From positions 1 through 36,703 of the forward strand of contig JAJTGY010000038.1 of NCBI GenBank assembly GCA_021298015.1: DNA of 36,703 nt. The letters run 5' to 3'. The stretch is from Flammeovirgaceae bacterium (GTDB lineage Bacteria; Bacteroidota; Bacteroidia; Cytophagales; Cyclobacteriaceae). The notes under the pieces were generated by a model that was given only the letters and a program-made list of their open reading frames with translations, did no database searches and was not told where the DNA came from. The position numbers and the translations under genes were made by a program. Positions 14,406 to 23,200 of the stretch are shown here, in pieces (the stretch's first letter is position 1; every line of letters begins with the position of its first letter).

Positions 14406-15684
14406 ACTGATTTTCATTTTGGGGCTGCTATCGGGAGGGGTGCAGGCGCAGGACAGCGCCCGGTTGCGGTTGCTGTTTGTGGGCGATATCATGCAGCACG
14501 ACACCAACATTCAAGCGGCTTACAACCGCCAAACGGGTCGCTATGATTACGCGTCATGCTTTCGCTACATCAAGCCGCACATCCAGTCGGCTGATATTGC
14601 GTTTGGCAATCTTGAGTTGACCCTGGCCGGCCCTCCTTTTACAGGATACCCTCAGTTCAGTGCGCCCGATGAGTTGGCGTTTGAATTAAAACGAACCGGG
14701 TTCGATGTGCTGGTGACCGCCAACAACCACAGTGCCGATCGCGGTAAACGGGGATTAATCCGAACCTTGGATGTGCTGGACTCAGCCGGACTTTTTTACA
14801 CAGGCACCTTTCGTACACCGGAAGAACGTGACCAGTCGTATCCGCTGTTGATTGAGCGCGATGGCTGGCTGCTGGCGATTCTGAACTATACGTATGGCAC
14901 CAACGGTATTCCCGTGCCTGCCGGTACGGTTATCAACTTGCTGGATACCGTACAGATGAAGAAGGACTTTACCCGCACCAAATCCTTCAAGCCCGATGCC
15001 ATTTTGGTTTTTCCCCACTGGGGTATTGAAAATGTGCGGGTGCCGAATGCCGAGCAGAAAAAATTATCAGCTTTTTTTGTCCGGCAGGGAGCAACTCTGG
15101 TGATAGGTTCACATCCCCATGTGGTACAGGGTGTAGAATTTTTAGCCGAGCGTAATAAGCTGGTTGCGTGGTCGCTCGGTAATTTTGTTTCCAACATGCG
15201 CAAGCGCTATCAAGACGGAGCGATGTTGTTGACGGTGGATTTATTCAAGCAAAATGGAACCGTGGCGGTGCAACGCCCGCACTACCAGTTGGCTTGGATG
15301 CTGGCTAACGCACCCGACAGCATTGCGCTGGTTCCCGCAGAAATAGGTGATACGTTGATCACCCGGATGAGTACCGCCCGCGAGCCCTACCGGATTTTTA
15401 TGGATGACAGCCGTGCGCATTTGACGAAAGAGAACAAAAACGTGACCGAGGGCATGCCCCGGTACACCTATCGAATTTTGCTGATGGAGAATTCGGATGA
15501 ACTTTCTCCAAAATGGCCCGAGATTATCCGGTTTTACGGGGTTTACAAAAGCGTTGACCTGAAAGGTAACATCAACTGGTACGCGGGTGAGTTTGAGGAC
15601 GAGGACGTGGCACGAGCCGTGCTGCTTGAAATCAAAACCAAAGCATCGTTTTCAAAAGCCTCGCTGGAGGCGTTCATTAATTGA
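14398..15684 (+). CDS. Secreted CapA-family protein (PGA_cap metallophosphatase-like)
   Basis: A 428-residue protein of the CapA/PgsA family, known from poly-gamma-glutamate capsule systems but widespread with other or unknown roles. Residues 1-18 form a signal peptide (MRKLIFILGLLSGGVQAQ). The family motifs follow in order: LLFVGDIMQHD, AFGNLE, VTANNHSADRGKRG, LVFPHWGIE, VIGSHPHVVQG and AWSLGNFVSN. The ATG at 14398 is chosen because it gives the signal peptide; the open frame extends upstream inside pdeM. It overlaps pdeM by 8 bases, suggesting coupled translation. No PgsBC genes are nearby, so a capsule role is not supported. A strong terminator follows. Confidence 0.85.
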   Translation: MRKLIFILGLLSGGVQAQDSARLRLLFVGDIMQHDTNIQAAYNRQTGRYDYASCFRYIKPHIQSADIAFGNLELTLAGPPFTGYPQFSAPDELAFELKRTGFDVLVTANNHSADRGKRGLIRTLDVLDSAGLFYTGTFRTPEERDQSYPLLIERDGWLLAILNYTYGTNGIPVPAGTVINLLDTVQMKKDFTRTKSFKPDAILVFPHWGIENVRVPNAEQKKLSAFFVRQGATLVIGSHPHVVQGVEFLAERNKLVAWSLGNFVSNMRKRYQDGAMLLTVDLFKQNGTVAVQRPHYQLAWMLANAPDSIALVPAEIGDTLITRMSTAREPYRIFMDDSRAHLTKENKNVTEGMPRYTYRILLMENSDELSPKWPEIIRFYGVYKSVDLKGNINWYAGEFEDEDVARAVLLEIKTKASFSKASLEAFIN

Positions 15685-15714
15685 TATCACAACAGACGTT
15701 TGGGATTTTCGGGC

Positions 15715-15766
15715 AGGCGTCAGACGGCTCTCAGTCAAAGCAAACAAGCCGTCAGACGCCTTTTTC
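15715..15766 (+). terminator. Intrinsic terminator after the CapA-family gene
   Basis: AGGCGTCAGACGGCT (15715-15729) pairs with AGCCGTCAGACGCCT (15747-15761) at 14 of 15 positions around a 17-base loop and is followed by TTTTCTT. It lies 30 bases after the stop at 15684. The rest of the gap to 15910 holds smaller overlapping repeats (GTCGG/CCGAC, TCCGA/TCGGA near 15797-15824) and no gene. Confidence 0.8.
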
Positions 15767-15910
15767 TTGGCGCCATCTCAAAAATGCTTCCCTATGTCGG
15801 GTTGAGTCCGACTTTGATCGGACAGTCGAAGGCTGACAATTGAAAATTGATTTTGAGGTGGCTTCTAGTTTCGTTGTACAAACAGGCTTAGCTTCCTTAC
15901 CTGTACTTTT

Positions 15911-17095
15911 CTAGTCGAGGGCAGCCACTCCTGGCAATACTTTACCTTCAAAGTACTCCAGCAAGGCGCCACCGCCTGTTGAGACATAGCTCACCTCGTC
16001 ACTGAAGTCAAACTGGGCCACGGCTGCGGCTGAATCGCCACCGCCAATGAGGGAGAACGCGCCATTTTTCGTGGCGCTGACTACCGCTTCGGCAACGGCT
16101 TTGGTGCCGCCTTCAAATTTCTCCATTTCAAAAACACCCATCGGGCCGTTCCACAATATGGTTTTCGAGTTGCCGATCACCTTGGCGAAAACTTCGCGCG
16201 CCTGCGGGCCGATGTCAAGCCCCATCCAGTCGTTGGGGATCGCCATATTCATGGTGATGGTCGTGTTGGCATTGGCATCGAACTTATCGGCTGCGATAGA
16301 GTCAATCGGCAAGTGCAGTTCAACGCCCTTGCTTTTGGCCTTCTGGATCAACTCTTTAGCCAGGTCAAGTTTGTCTTCTTCCACCAGTGATTTTCCGATG
16401 CTTCCGCCCATGGCTTTAAAAAACGTATAGGCCATGCCTCCGCCAATGATCAGGTGGTTGACTTTGGCGAGAAGCCGTTCGATGATCAGAATCTTGTCCG
16501 AGATTTTGGCACCACCCATAATGGCCGTAAACGGCTTGGCGGCATTCTCCATTACTTTTTTTGCATTGGCTAACTCGGCCGCCATGACATAGCCCGCGCA
16601 TTTTTCCTTAACAAACTGGGCCACAATCGTAGTGGAGGCATGAGCACGGTGAGCGGTGCCGAAGGCATCATTCACGTAGATGTCTCCATGCTTGCTTAGT
16701 TTTTCCGAGAAACCCGGGTCACCTTTTTCTTCCTGCTTATAGAAACGCAGGTTTTCCAGCAGCAGGACTTCTCCAGGCTGTAACGCAGCCGATAGCCTGA
16801 ACGCTTCATCTCCGATGCAGTCGCCCGCGAACTTCACCGGGCGACCCAGCAAGGCTTCAGTTGTTTTCACGGTATGCTTCAGCGAATATTTTTCCTCCGG
16901 GCCCTCCTTTGGACGGCCGAGGTGTGACATCAATATGCAACTGCCGCCATCGGCCAGAATTTTCTTTAGTGTAGGTATGGTGGCCCGAATACGATTATCG
17001 TCCGTCACATTAAAACTCTTGTCGAGCGGCACATTAAAGTCTACCCGAATCAAGGCACGCTTGCCTTTGAAATTGATTTGATCTACCGTTTTCAT
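15911..17095 (-). CDS. pgk: Phosphoglycerate kinase
   Basis: Glycolytic enzyme that transfers phosphate between 1,3-bisphosphoglycerate and ADP in the cytoplasm. The 394 residues include the N-terminal substrate loop [35 protein letters not shown], the hinge region with GGAKISDK, and the nucleotide-domain motifs WNGPMGVFE and [10 protein letters not shown]. The length is normal. It starts 20 bases after the 6-phosphofructokinase stop, so two glycolytic kinases share an operon headed by sua5. Its stop lies about 145 bases from the capA terminator, facing it. Confidence 0.96.
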   Translation of the reverse strand: MKTVDQINFKGKRALIRVDFNVPLDKSFNVTDDNRIRATIPTLKKILADGGSCILMSHLGRPKEGPEEKYSLKHTVKTTEALLGRPVKFAGDCIGDEAFRLSAALQPGEVLLLENLRFYKQEEKGDPGFSEKLSKHGDIYVNDAFGTAHRAHASTTIVAQFVKEKCAGYVMAAELANAKKVMENAAKPFTAIMGGAKISDKILIIERLLAKVNHLIIGGGMAYTFFKAMGGSIGKSLVEEDKLDLAKELIQKAKSKGVELHLPIDSIAADKFDANANTTITMNMAIPNDWMGLDIGPQAREVFAKVIGNSKTILWNGPMGVFEMEKFEGGTKAVAEAVVSATKNGAFSLIGGGDSAAAVAQFDFSDEVSYVSTGGGALLEYFEGKVLPGVAALD

Positions 17096-17115
17096 AATCT
17101 GCTGAACACTATTCG

Positions 17116-18216
17116 TTAATCACCAAAAATTATTCCCAATCCCTTGGCCGCTTTTACCAGCGGGCCGCCTTTGCTCACGATGTTGTACTCGCGTGTGGCT
17201 TCTTCCAGTGTAACCGAAGTGATCTGATTGTTCTTCAAGGCTACCATCCGGCCAAAATTACCTTCCAGGACCAACTCAAACGCCTTGACGCCAAACAAGG
17301 ATGCCAGTACCCGGTCGAATGCGGTGGGGCTGCCGCCCCGCTGTACGTGGCCCAAAACCGTTTCGCGAATCTCTGCTGTACACCCCGCCTTTTTCAATTG
17401 CTGCGAGAGCTGATAGGCGACTCCGCCAAGTCGCACATGCTCGGAACCCTTTTCTCCGACTGACGAGGTGATGGTTCCGTCTTTTGGCTTGGCACCTTCG
17501 GCAATCACGATGTTGACAAAACCCTGGCCGTTCACATAACGGGAATTGATCTTCTTCACCAGTTTGTTGATGTCATACGGTATTTCCGGAATCAGGCATA
17601 TCTCGGCACCACCCGCGATGGCCGTGTGTAACGCAATCCAGCCGGCATCGCGACCCATCACTTCCATAATCATGACGCGATCGTGACTCTCGGCCGTGGT
17701 CACCAGCTTGTCGAAACTATCTGTCGCAATTTGAACCGCAGTTTGAAAGCCAAACGTCATGTCGGTAGCTGAAAGGTCGTTATCGATCGTTTTAGGCACA
17801 CCCACCACGGACAAATCCTTTTTATACAAGGCTTCGGAAATCCGTTGCGATCCATCACCACCGATGTTAATCACGGCATCAAATCCAAGTGATTTGATCC
17901 GTTTGACCAATTCCTCTGTGCGGTCGATCATTTTGATAGAGCCGTCCGGTTGAGGCATGGGGAAGTTGGTGGGATTTCCCTTATTCGTGGTCTTCAGTAT
18001 GGTGCCCCCGCGCACATGAATGCCGGCTGTGCGTTTGCGCGTCAGCTTGACGAGTTCGGTAGGCTCACTGAACACACCGTTGAAGGCCTCGATGCTGCCG
18101 TACACCTCCCAGTTTTTTTCTTTTCGTGCACGCTTGCAGGCTGCCCGAATCACGGCATTTAGGCCCGGGCAGTCGCCACCTCCGGTGAGGATCAATAACT
18201 TTTTCTTTTTCTCCAT
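17116..18216 (-). CDS. pfkA: 6-phosphofructokinase (group III type, ATP-dependent signature)
   Basis: Phosphorylates fructose 6-phosphate in glycolysis. The 366 residues show [14 protein letters not shown] near the N-terminus, IGGDGSQR (118-125), VPKTIDNDL (140-148), [19 protein letters not shown] and [16 protein letters not shown]. At the two positions that tell phosphoryl donors apart (Gly104 and Gly124 of the E. coli enzyme) this protein has Gly122 and Lys142. That combination marks the mixed-substrate group III, with Gly at the first site pointing to ATP rather than pyrophosphate. It begins 9 bases after the sua5 stop and is followed by pgk. Confidence 0.92.
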   Translation of the reverse strand: MEKKKKLLILTGGGDCPGLNAVIRAACKRARKEKNWEVYGSIEAFNGVFSEPTELVKLTRKRTAGIHVRGGTILKTTNKGNPTNFPMPQPDGSIKMIDRTEELVKRIKSLGFDAVINIGGDGSQRISEALYKKDLSVVGVPKTIDNDLSATDMTFGFQTAVQIATDSFDKLVTTAESHDRVMIMEVMGRDAGWIALHTAIAGGAEICLIPEIPYDINKLVKKINSRYVNGQGFVNIVIAEGAKPKDGTITSSVGEKGSEHVRLGGVAYQLSQQLKKAGCTAEIRETVLGHVQRGGSPTAFDRVLASLFGVKAFELVLEGNFGRMVALKNNQITSVTLEEATREYNIVSKGGPLVKAAKGLGIIFGD

Positions 18217-18225
18217 AATAAATTC

Positions 18226-19179
18226 TTAACGCGAAGTTGCTGCTCTTCGCAGCCGATCATTTATGGCACGCCCGATCCCGGTGTCCGGTACGAGTTCGGC
18301 CAGCACCAAGGTAACATCCATTTTGTCAAATTGACGAAGGGCAGCAAACAAATTTTGTGCGGCTTCTTCAAGCGAACCCGATGACGACAATACAATCTGC
18401 GGCACAGGCGTATCCGGCAATCGTTTGTGGTAACGCAACAGCGCCAATTTCTCGTTTGGATGTTGGGTGAGCAGTTCCGCTATGTTACCCAGCACAATTT
18501 GCCTGGCGGGCGCATAGTGGCTCGCCAGCTGGCCGGGTGCCACCGGGTTTGATGAAGAGTGCGTCATGACGCGCACACGACCCACTACGTTTTCAATTTC
18601 CTCTACGGCTACGCCCCCCAGCCGGTAGATCACCGGCCCATCGTCAAATCCCACAATGGTCGATTCAACACCCACCCGGCAGGGTCCGCCATCCAGAATA
18701 TAAGCCACCCGGCTACCTAACTGCTCCTGCACATGTTCGGGCCGCGTTGGACTGACATAGCCGAAGGGATTGGCGCTTGGGGCGGCCAGAGGGTAGTCAA
18801 GCAGATGAAGAAGTTCCAGTGTTAACTCATGCGAGGGGCATCGAACGCCCACGGTTGGCAAGCCGGCTGTTACCAGATCGGGGATGTGATTTTTCTTGGG
18901 CAAGACCAGGGTAAGGGGCCCCGGCCAAAACGTGGCGGCCAATGCCTGTGCCTGATCGGGAAAATCGGTCACGAGTTCATGCACGCGCATGGCCGTGGCA
19001 ACATGCACGATCAGCGGATCGAAGGACGGTCGGTTTTTGGCAGCAAATATTCGGGCTGCGGCCGTGGCGTCCAGCGCATTGGCAGCTAGTCCGTAGACTG
19101 TTTCGGTTGGTATGGCCACGAGCTCTCCGCGATCGAGCAATTGTTTTGCCCGGTTGATATCCTTGCCCAATTCGGCCAT
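18226..19179 (-). CDS. sua5: L-threonylcarbamoyladenylate synthase (Sua5 type)
   Basis: Makes threonylcarbamoyl-AMP, the precursor for the t6A base at position 37 of tRNAs reading ANN codons. The N-terminal YrdC domain (about 1-205) shows GELVAIPTETVYGLAANA, KNRPSFDPLIVHV, FWPGPLTLVL, VGVRCPSH, APSANPFGYVSPT and GVESTIVG. The C-terminal Sua5 domain (about 225-317) makes it the long form, linked by APGQLASHYAP. A minus-strand TATCTTTA box lies exactly four bases before the ATG. It heads a tight run with pfkA and pgk, so tRNA modification and glycolysis genes are co-transcribed. Confidence 0.93.
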   Translation of the reverse strand: MAELGKDINRAKQLLDRGELVAIPTETVYGLAANALDATAAARIFAAKNRPSFDPLIVHVATAMRVHELVTDFPDQAQALAATFWPGPLTLVLPKKNHIPDLVTAGLPTVGVRCPSHELTLELLHLLDYPLAAPSANPFGYVSPTRPEHVQEQLGSRVAYILDGGPCRVGVESTIVGFDDGPVIYRLGGVAVEEIENVVGRVRVMTHSSSNPVAPGQLASHYAPARQIVLGNIAELLTQHPNEKLALLRYHKRLPDTPVPQIVLSSSGSLEEAAQNLFAALRQFDKMDVTLVLAELVPDTGIGRAINDRLRRAATSR

Positions 19180-19183
19180 GGGG

Positions 19184-19191
19184 TAAAGATA
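19184..19191 (-). promoter_or_regulatory. -7 box of the sua5-pfkA-pgk operon
   Basis: Minus-strand TATCTTTA (7 of 8 to TAnnTTTG) is followed by CCCC and the sua5 ATG. No TTTG is visible 19 bp upstream. The four-base gap repeats that seen before moaA, moaD and the left-edge gene. Confidence 0.4.
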
Positions 19192-19213
19192 GCGCTACAC
19201 TTCGATTAATGGC

Positions 19214-19762
19214 TTAGCGCTTCACGTGCCGGGCGCGGGCAGATTTTTCCAACAGGCGATGGACGGATTTTTCTTGCGTGAAATGGGGCAAGTCATCAAA
19301 CGAGATCCAGCGTACATCATGGGATTCTTCGCTCACCTCAACTTTGTCTGACGGGTCAGCGATCAGCCAGAACCGCACATCATAATGATCGTGAGCGGGA
19401 AAGTCAGCGCGGGCCGGTATCGGGTGGATGTCAAGGTCGAAAAAAGCAGACGTCTTCACCTCAAACCGGATCACTCCGGTTTCCTCCCGTGCTTCGCGCA
19501 GCGCTACCGCGAGCAGATCTTCTTCGCCATCGGCATGGCCACCCGGTTGTAGCCAACGATTGAGCTTGGCGTGATGAACCAGCAGCGTATGGGTGTGTTC
19601 AGGATTGGTGATCCAGGCAGAGCCGGTAAAGTGGCCCGGCAAATGATAACGTTGAAAGCAATCGGAGTGCGTCAGCAGCCATTGGCAACGGGTGACGAAT
19701 TCTTGCTCTTCCGCATGCGGCTCGTGTAAGCGTAACTGACGCTCCAATTCCGTCCGCGTCAT
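19214..19762 (-). CDS. Nudix hydrolase
   Basis: A 182-residue cytoplasmic hydrolase for a nucleoside-diphosphate-linked or related substrate. The Nudix box GHADGEEDLLAVALREAREETGV fits GX5EX7REUXEEXGU perfectly. The preceding GSAWITNPEHTHTLLVHHAKLNRWLQPGG and following HYDVRFWLIADP, SEESHDVRWIS match NUDIX proteins of the group with a long N-terminal helix. The substrate cannot be told from sequence. Its ATG overlaps the stop of the small secreted protein in an ATGA, so the two are translationally coupled. It precedes sua5 by 34 bases, and sua5 has its own promoter box. Confidence 0.85.
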   Translation of the reverse strand: MTRTELERQLRLHEPHAEEQEFVTRCQWLLTHSDCFQRYHLPGHFTGSAWITNPEHTHTLLVHHAKLNRWLQPGGHADGEEDLLAVALREAREETGVIRFEVKTSAFFDLDIHPIPARADFPAHDHYDVRFWLIADPSDKVEVSEESHDVRWISFDDLPHFTQEKSVHRLLEKSARARHVKR

Positions 19763-20103
19763 TGAATCACGATGGTGACTTTGTTCAGTTTGTTTTCCTC
19801 CAGCTTACCGATCATCTCCCCTCCACCGGCATTGTCTTTGTCATCCTTGCGCACCAGCACCCAATACGCAATGGGCTCCAGTTTTTTCAGTTTCACCATG
19901 CCCTTTTCATCGCTCACCCCTTCGGCTATGGGGTTTACTTCTTTCAGGTAGTCATCCTCCTTTCGAAACAATTTGAGCGAGGCGCCTGAAACGGTATTGC
20001 CGGCTTCATCCCGCACGGTAACGTTCAGGTTGGTATTAAAAATCTGGTTGGGCTCGTGGACAAATCCCATGGCCCAAATGGTCAGCATCAGTATTGTTTT
20101 CAT
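19759..20103 (-). CDS. Small secreted protein, carboxypeptidase-regulatory-like beta fold
   Basis: A 114-residue protein with a short hydrophobic N-terminus (MKTILMLTIWAMGFVHE) that looks like a weak signal peptide. The rest resembles a single beta-sandwich module: NLNVTVRDEAGNTVSGASLKLFRKED, EKGMVKLKKLEPIAYWVLVRK and KLNKVTIVIQ. The order strand, D-E-x-G-x-x-V-x-G-A, strand is that of CarboxypepD_reg/SdrD B-like modules, common on Bacteroidota cell surfaces. I do not recognise a specific family. It overlaps the Nudix gene by four bases (ATGA). Confidence 0.65.
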   Translation of the reverse strand: MKTILMLTIWAMGFVHEPNQIFNTNLNVTVRDEAGNTVSGASLKLFRKEDDYLKEVNPIAEGVSDEKGMVKLKKLEPIAYWVLVRKDDKDNAGGGEMIGKLEENKLNKVTIVIQ

Positions 20104-20130
20104 GTGTTTACAATTTTTTAATCAAGGCCG

Positions 20131-20158
20131 CCTGAAATGTTCTGGCGAACAATTCAGG
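20131..20158. terminator. Hairpin between the T9SS substrate gene and the small secreted protein
   Basis: CCTGAA-a-TGTTC-TGGC-GAACA-a-TTCAGG forms an 11-pair stem with one A-A mismatch and a four-base loop. It lies 55 bases beyond the stop of the minus-strand T9SS substrate gene. No immediate T-run follows, so it may be a transcript-end stabiliser rather than a classical terminator. Confidence 0.45.
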
Positions 20159-20212
20159 TGTGCGAAAAAGTTTCCACGGCCATTTCCAGATCAAATATAG
20201 TGATCCGGCAGG

Positions 20213-23200
20213 CTAGCGCAACAGCAGGACGCCTCCGCGTTTTTCCTGGATACCCTGTTGCGGCCGGTACACGCTGACATATTTGATCACATAGGTGTAC
20301 GTACCCACCGGCAACGGCTGGTTGAGATTGTTGTTGTACCCGCCATTCCAGGTGAAGTTCCGATCGTTGGATTGATAAACCAACTCACCCCAGCGATTGT
20401 AAATGAATATCTGGAAGTTATCGGTGATAAAGAAACTGAAGATCTTAAACGCCTGATTTTCGGCAGCGCTGCTTGACGGTCGGAATGCCGTAGGTGCATT
20501 AAGCACCGGAACGCAGTCGTTGCGCACATCGGTTTTATCGCGACTGACACAGCCAAATGTATTGGTAATGTCAACTTCGTAGAGCCCTTCGCTTGTGGCG
20601 GTGTACACCTGGGTGGTTACACCCAGTGGCACTTGGTTCTTAAACCAGTTGAACGATACAAAAGCACCCGGGTCGAGGTCAACCTGGGAGGTGGCCGGAT
20701 CGGTATTGTCTGGGTCGTTACAGATGATCACTCGATCACGGAGGAGGCCCACCGGCAGTGGCGCTTTGGATACTAAAATAGAAGCGCTGGCTGTACACGT
20801 TGATCGGGAGATATCAACCCGATACGTGCCGGCCTGGTTTTGTTGTATGGTGGGCGTGTTGGCACCGGCAATAGTTGTGCTGTTCCGGAACCAGGCATAG
20901 GTAACACCGGTGGCCGTAGTGCCGGAGGTGAGTGTGAACGGTTGGTTATCGTCACACGCCAGCGAAGCCGTGAGCGTGGCATCTACCGGCCCTACAACCG
21001 ACACATTTTTGTTGGCGGAACGCACGACACAACCATTTACGGTGCTCACCACTTCAACCGCATACGGCACACCGTCTTCCGAAAGGCCAAGCGAAACAGA
21101 ACTTCCCCCGAGGCCCCCCTGCAGCACCCCATTGCGATACCAGCGATAAGTAAAGGCTCCGGTGGGAGTAGCGTTCAATTGAACCTGACTAGCGCACTCC
21201 GTTGTCTGGGTGAAATCGGGTGCCAGGGTTCCAATCAAATCAACCGTAGTGGTAACCGTAGCGGGGCACAAACCTGGTCCGGTGGCCACTACCTGATAGG
21301 TGAACTGGCCAATGCCGGGATTGATCTGGACGGTGGCTGAGTTAGCACCGCCACTGATGCCACGGCCAGTCCAGGTGTAACCGGTTCCTCCGGCTGCCGT
21401 AATCGTGGCCGGACTGACGCACAAGTTATTGGTGAACGTCACCGGCACCACCGGGTTGGGCGTCACCGTGGTTGCGGTGGTGGCAATACAACTGTTGTTG
21501 TCCGTCACTTCAACCGTGTAGTTGCCCGCGGGTAAGATCGGTGAGGTGTCAAATGTGGTAGTGGTGGCCGTGAACGGACCTTGAACGGCACCGGTACCGT
21601 TGTTGGTAATCCGATATTGAAAATTCAGAGCACCGCCAGTGGCTACCACTCGTAATGCAACCGGGTCGCAATTGGGCCCTAATGATGAAGCAGAAATCGC
21701 AAAAGGGGCATCGGTCAAACCGACCGAGTTGGATAGTGTACAACCTGAAATTTGATCGGTCACAATGACCGAATACGTGCCCGCTTCGCGGTTGGTAAAG
21801 TTGGCTACCGAGGGAACGGCCTGATCAATACCCTGCTGATTGAACCCACCGGGTCCGGAGAGGAAATAGGAATACAACGGACCACCGGGGGGAGCCGATG
21901 CATTCAGCGCGAGGCTGATCGTGCCATCGGTGGCATTACACGTAGTCGGGTTTGTACCGGATAACACGAAGGCCGGTGACACCTTAATGTCATATACCTT
22001 AGTTTCAACCAGGAAGCAGGTCGTTACCGGGTCGGTTACGGTCACTTCATAAGTAAATGTGCCCGGTACGGTTACATCAACCGCTTGTGTTTGAGCATTC
22101 GAGGCGTTCGCGCCATTGATCCGCCATTGGTAGGTAGCACCCGGATTCAATGCATTCAGAGCCGGTGTTGCGTTGTCCTCACAGATCGTCAGGTCGGGCC
22201 CCAGATCGAGCTGGGGCCGGTTCTCAACCACAATCGATTGTGCAGAGTTGAAGCATCCGTTCACATCGGTGTTGGTGATGGTCACCATCATCTGTCGCGA
22301 TACTACGATGGTGCGCGTGGTTTCACCGGTTGACCAGCTATACGTTAAATCCGGCAGGTTGCCGGTGTTGGCATCTAATGTTACCGCACCAGTACACAAG
22401 GCAATCGCACTGGGTACGGTTGGCCGTGGCGGAGGCGAAAAAATCTGAACCGGACGCGTGAGGGTAGTATCCAGGCCGCATCGATTGGTCAGCCGCATGG
22501 ATACACTAAATGTATTCGCGGTCGCATAGGTGTGCACTGGGTTAGGCACGTTATCACTGGCGCCATCGCCAAAGAACCAGAGGAATTCATCAATCGCGTC
22601 AGTTGGTGTGCCAAAGAAATTGGTGGGTTCACCCAAACACTGACCGGCAAACTCAAACCCGGGACCGCCAAAGGCGTTCCCCACTTGCTGCACAAAACTG
22701 GGCAAGCCCAACCGGCTATTGGTGCCGCCTGCCAGGGTGAAGCCACTGAAGTTTATGGTGGATACGCGCGTGGTATCTTCATCCGCCTGAATCGTGCCGA
22801 GCACACCACTGCCATTGATCGCGATGTAGATCTGGCCGTCTGGCGCGATTTGCAAAGCGCCTAATTCGCCCGCATTTACAATGGAGTTTCGGAAAAAGGG
22901 TCGGTCCAGCGAATCCAGGAAATATTCGAACACACGCGAGGGCGGACCTTTCACCGTAGCAAACACTTTATTACCGCCAGGTGAAAACTCTACTCCGTAC
23001 ACCTGACCGGGTTGCCCTCCGCGAAGGTTGAGATTAATCTGCCGGTAGTTCGAAATTACACCAGAACTATCGACCAGTGTAAACAACTCCACCACGTTGC
23101 TCACGTTGGGTTCCGAAAGGGCCACCGCCAGATTGCCGCGCGGGCCAAGTTTCATATAGCCTTCCCCATTGGCTAATGTCTTGAACGAATGAACGGAACC

